From Dolomedes plantarius (lineage: Eukaryota; Arthropoda; Arachnida; Araneae; Dolomedidae): a stretch of 64,000 bases of DNA. The stretch is taken from contig OU015501.1 of assembly GCA_907164885.2 (NCBI GenBank), positions 25,925,083-25,989,082 of the forward strand, read 5' to 3'. This document shows, piece by piece, positions 61,143 to 64,000 of this stretch; positions within the stretch are counted from its first letter, which is position 1; every line of letters begins with the position of its first letter. Both the position numbers and the translations under genes were made by a program. Below the pieces are notes generated by a model that had not been told where the DNA came from, did no database searches, and saw nothing but the letters and a program-made list of their open reading frames with translations.

Positions 61143-61448
61143 TCAGTCACTGTCGTTGGTTCTCACATTAAAGTTTTTATTATGATTCTGCATTGTCATT
61201 CTTGGCTGAAAGGAAGGTGCACTGGTGTTGAACCCTGGTCGGGGACGTTGCTGGAAACGGGGCAGATAAAAATTATTCCTCGGTCTCCACTCCTGGTGTT
61301 GAAGATCAAAATTTGGCCGAAACTGTCGGTAATTTCCTGGGTGTTGTTGGAAGCGTGGACTCCAGGCTGGGAGTCTATGGAAAACTGGTAGCTTGGGGGT
61401 ATAAAAAGTCCTTTCTTCTGAATTTTGCTTATCCAAGAGTTTTAACAT
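61143..61448 (-). pseudogene. Gypsy gag C-terminal region
   Basis: A 101-codon frame, rich in Pro, Arg, Gln, Phe and Asn, with repeated RFQQ motifs (SPRFQQHPGNYRQFRPNF). It resembles the basic nucleic-acid-binding tail of retrotransposon Gag but has no CCHC knuckle. It is immediately upstream of pol, abutting it, and separated from the gag N-terminal frame by a frameshift or short gap at 61449-61520. Confidence 0.7.
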
Positions 61449-61519
61449 GTCTTTTAGTTCATCACAATTTTTTGTCGAACGAAGTTGGAGATCTACTTCT
61501 GGGCGTGCGTTTATTCCTT

Positions 61520-61960
61520 TTATGATGTAATATTTCTGGTCATCGCTGCTTTCGAAGCTATTTGCTGGATAGTGTAGTAATACGTTTCGTAAGTTTCTTC
61601 CCTTCCTTTTTTCCGTCTTAACAATTGCTGATGTATTTCGGGTTTACTTATCTCCGTCTTAAATTCTTTAAGCAGTTCTGTTTTTAATTCTTCGAAGTTC
61701 TTAAAGAGGGGTTTGGATTGAAGAAATAGTTCCACATTTCCGGTACACAGCTTGCGAAAAAATATAATTTTTTGTATAGGATTTAATGTCAACAGTTCAC
61801 AAACCTGCTCATATTCTGCTATGTAATTTTCGATTGGCACTTCATTTGAATAGGGCTTTATAAACACATTTACATCTGAAAATCGGACGTGAGATGGCTC
61901 GTTATTTTCACCGGTTAAGTCCACGGTTTGATTCAAATTGGGTTTTCCCCCTTTCTGCAT
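61520..61960 (-). pseudogene. Gypsy gag N-terminal/capsid region
   Basis: A 146-codon frame starting at ATG 61960, helix-rich, with the retrotransposon-gag pattern (VPIENYIAEYEQVCELLTLN; FRKLCTGNVELFLQSKPLF; LLKEFKTEI; ETYETYYYTIQQIA). This is the capsid-like domain that packages element RNA. It closes at a stop near 61520, and the gag C-terminal frame follows after about 70 bp. Broken, so not functional. Confidence 0.82.
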
Positions 61961-62181
61961 TGCTTCTTCAAAACTAGGTCACCGAACAGCGTAAATCCAC
62001 CAAGGTCAGTTATAATCCACTTCTACTACTCGCTGCTATTTTCGACGCACGGAAGGGTGAAAGACGTTTTGAAATTTCACGACGGGTGCTGGTAAAATTA
62101 ATTAAAACTCCCTTTACCTATTGAAATTAAAAATTTAAAACTGGTATCCTCACTGCAGAACATCCTGCCGGCTATAAACTC

Positions 62182-62536
62182 TGTAATGAAATAAGATCAC
62201 ATTACAGAAATATTAGAATAAGAAATTTATTTCCGAGTGGCTAAACAGACATCTTATATAATGGAAAGCCAACACCCGAGTGATTCCCGGGGTTTGCGTA
62301 TAGAGGTATCTGCGGGTGAAGAATTTGCTGACCAAAGATGTTTCTTGCAAGCTGCATCAGTTGTGCAGGACAATCGCCTTATTTGGGCATAGAAAAGGGG
62401 TTGGATGGTTTCGTGGCTTCCCAGGGACTGTTGACGCTATGAAAAATATTCCTGGGTTCTTGAAAACAGAATTTGGTAATGCCATCTTAAGCATGGGAAA
62501 GAAAGAAAATTTACAGGGGTCAACTTAAATTTTATA

Positions 62537-62543
<7 letters not shown>
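62182..62543 (-). repeat. Gypsy 5' LTR
   Basis: Sequence-equivalent to 58990-59351. On the minus strand it ends ...TTTCATTACA and is followed by GAGTTTATAGCCGGCAGGAT, where the primer-binding site should lie; I cannot assign the tRNA. Confidence 0.92.

Positions 62544-62585
<42 letters not shown>
62544..62585. repeat. (TA)n microsatellite
   Basis: TA repeats directly after the LTR. The sequence that follows (ATACTTTTATTAGAACCTTC, then TTACCCAGAAAATATATACA) is repeated after the microsatellite at 63405. Confidence 0.97.
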
Positions 62586-62588
<3 letters not shown>

Positions 62589-62730
62589 CTTTTATTAGAA
62601 CCTTCAGTTACCCAGAAAATATATACACTTTTCTTAATGAGATGAATAGTGCGAGATTGTAATAGAGAGTAATTGAGTAATTCTCAAACGGTAATTCTCT
62701 TTTATTAGAGAATGAAGTTATCCTGTGCAA

Positions 62731-63180
62731 TCTATAGATATATAGCAGTTCCGTGACTCATTGACAGATAAACCACAGACTATACCACTGAACCTAAAGG
62801 GCTTAAATTTTGCATGGCGATTCTTTTATAGAGTGCAGGTGCACTAAGAAAGATTTTTGGAAAAATTCTTCTTAGATTTTTTAGATTAAATTTTTAAACT
62901 ATTTTTGTAACTTTTTTTAAGTTCGCATTTAAAATAATAATCTTAGGGTAATAAAATTTATATCACGAGAAAGATCATGAAAATTCCTTTAAAATGAAAT
63001 CTTTTTAGAATCTTTACCTTCGTTTTCTGATTTTTGGTGAAATTTTAAAGATTAATTTTTAGAATTTATTTAATGCTGATCATGAAATTTCTTTCCTTTT
63101 TGGGATCCTTTAAATTAATTTTGCGTCACAAGCATAACAATGAAAATAATTGACAAAAATATTAAAATACAGTAAGAGAT
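62731..63180 (+). mobile_element. Helitron 5' portion
   Basis: TCTATAGATATATAGCAGTT follows an A, as at a Helitron 5' end. The body (CTTAAATTTTGCATGGCGAT, AATTCCTTTAAAATGAAATC, GATTTTTGGTGAAATTTTAA) matches the copies at 37.5 and 54.4 kb up to about 63180. No 3' CTAG end follows, so it is truncated or interrupted. Confidence 0.75.
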
Positions 63181-63313
63181 GCAATGATACAGTAAGAGAC
63201 TATGAGAGCGAAGTTTTTTAAGAATAGGAACTGATAGATCACATTTATCCAGGCATTGCGCAAATACAGAATAAGACTTTAGAACGGTTTTGCGAAAGGG
63301 CCATGTGGACTCC

Positions 63314-63314
<1 letters not shown>

Positions 63315-63393
<79 letters not shown>

Positions 63394-63407
63394 TCTATGT
63401 ATGTATA
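63315..63407. repeat. Compound (CA)n-(TA)n-(GTAT)n microsatellite
   Basis: About 18 CA units, 8 TA units and about 10 GTAT units in succession. Confidence 0.97.
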
Positions 63408-63865
63408 ATTTTTCATTAGAACCATCAACTACCTCCAAAATTATATACTCTTTTCTTAACGTAATAAATTTTTCACGAGAATATAACAACCTCTTATATT
63501 TGCATCTGAGAACTAATTGGTCTTCTGTGATTTAAGAGTTTAAACATTTACGTGCAATGATTTTCAGTCTGCAGATCAGTAATGTACAAAGAAGGTACTC
63601 TCAAGGTACCTATATATGGATGTAAGATATCTTCAGGGGCTAAATATTTCGGTTATTGAAATGGAGCTTAATTACTCAAAAAAATCCTTGTATATTCTAA
63701 TTTACTAATTTATATTCTTAAACATAAGCAATAAAATATTACGCGTAGGCAATTATATAAGTTAAAGAAAGAGCGGAAGAATAGCAGGTTAAATGGACTG
63801 GTATTGTTCATTGAGTCTGTAAATAGTCTACAATTGATGAAACTAATCAAAGAATTTAACTTTAT
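63408..63865. other. Unassigned, starts with a short dispersed repeat
   Basis: TTTTTCATTAGAACCATCAA and ATATACTCTTTTCTTAA near 63408-63460 resemble 62588-62640. The rest shows nothing recognisable. Confidence 0.5.
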
Positions 63866-64000
63866 GGGCTCGAAGTAGCCTTGTGGTAGCGCGCCGGCTT
63901 TCGGTGCTAAGGGTGCTCGGATCGAATCGCGACACGTGCCATTAAATACCTCCTTGGTTAGGCCGGATACGGGCAAGTTAAATCCGTAGGCCAGAAAGTC
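63866..64000 (+). repeat. tRNA-derived SINE, cut by window end
   Basis: The head GGGCTCGAAGTAGCCTTGTG contains box A (TAGCCTTGTGGTAGCG, about 63876), followed by a CGGCTTTCGGTGCTAAGG anticodon-arm region and box B GGATCGAATC (63919-63928) with correct spacing. The tail (TTAGGCCGGATACGGGCAAG) is tRNA-unrelated and higher in GC than the surroundings. A minus-strand frame across it is not a gene. Confidence 0.72.

Larger units (their letters stand above)
58990..62543 (-). mobile_element. Gypsy-type LTR retrotransposon, internally deleted
   Basis: Two near-identical 362-bp LTRs (58990-59351 and 62182-62543) flank gag-like and pol sequence on the minus strand. On that strand each LTR runs TGARAGATATAAAATTT ... 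TTTCATTACA. A polypurine tract (AAAATGGAGGGA) precedes the 3' LTR at about 59352-59366. The flanks are TA repeats, so the target duplication is masked. RNase H and integrase are absent: after the reverse transcriptase fragment (59945) about 590 bp of non-coding DNA leads to the LTR. The element is about 3.55 kb against 5-7 kb usual for the group. Confidence 0.93.

Noticed and set aside
63289..63535. Frames through the CA/TA/GTAT microsatellite
   Set aside because: Repeat-encoded His-Thr and Tyr-Val-Cys-Met runs only.

Overview
The window reads as AT-rich, gene-poor animal nuclear DNA made almost entirely of repeats and dead transposons. There is no bacterial-style gene organisation and no operon. 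The content is Tc1/mariner, pogo/Tigger, P-like, Helitron, hAT-like and Gypsy elements, tRNA-derived SINEs and very many (TA)n microsatellites. This mix suggests an arthropod; an arachnid such as a spider is my guess, inferred from repeat style alone. I recognise no intact host gene. Two short minus-strand exon candidates (48006-47942 and 42959-42910) are compatible in splice signals and reading phase, and another exon-like stretch lies at 1-272.

Layout. 1-2.1 kb: an exon-like minus-strand stretch, then two unrelated minisatellite-like tandem arrays (about 150 bp units; a 166+186 bp alternating unit). 2.1-24.5 kb: mostly unassignable AT-rich DNA, with a TTAA-flanked MITE (4791-5216), a hAT MITE (8093-8307), several large tandem duplications (290, 153, 305 and 696 bp units), a foldback element (12781-13238), a probable solo LTR (about 21901-22435) and a palindromic MITE (22775-22944). 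24.5-35.7 kb: a dense array of TA-targeting DNA transposons. It holds a mariner-like element with broken transposase (24551-26323), Helitron 5' sequence, a Tc1 tail, a Tigger/pogo element with CENP-B-like and DDE parts (29031-30904), a mariner relic with about 324-bp inverted repeats (31798-33125), a Tigger tail, a Tc1 pseudogene whose third catalytic Glu reads Gln, and a small MITE. Most of these abut long (TA)n tracts.

35.7-57 kb: a non-autonomous Helitron with a clear CTAG 3' end (to 38327), a probable solo LTR carrying an 86-bp triplication, a Tigger remnant, a GC-rich transposon end inside a Helitron terminus, two large inverted repeats, a P-element/THAP9-like transposase pseudogene (45953-46957), a Tc1-type MITE, an unnamed multi-domain transposon-like pseudogene with an inverted partial copy (50290-53720), SINEs, and one Helitron nested inside another (54989-55997 within 54315-56112). 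57-64 kb: a Tc1 element lacking its C-terminal third, a 3.55 kb Gypsy LTR retrotransposon with paired 362-bp LTRs but no RNase H or integrase, another Helitron 5' end, microsatellites, and a tRNA-derived SINE cut by the window edge.

No element here looks autonomous: every transposase or polymerase frame has stops, frameshifts or deletions. The most informative signals are the P-like transposase, the nested Helitrons with exact A/T insertion sites, and the repeated junction of TA-target transposons with (TA)n arrays.
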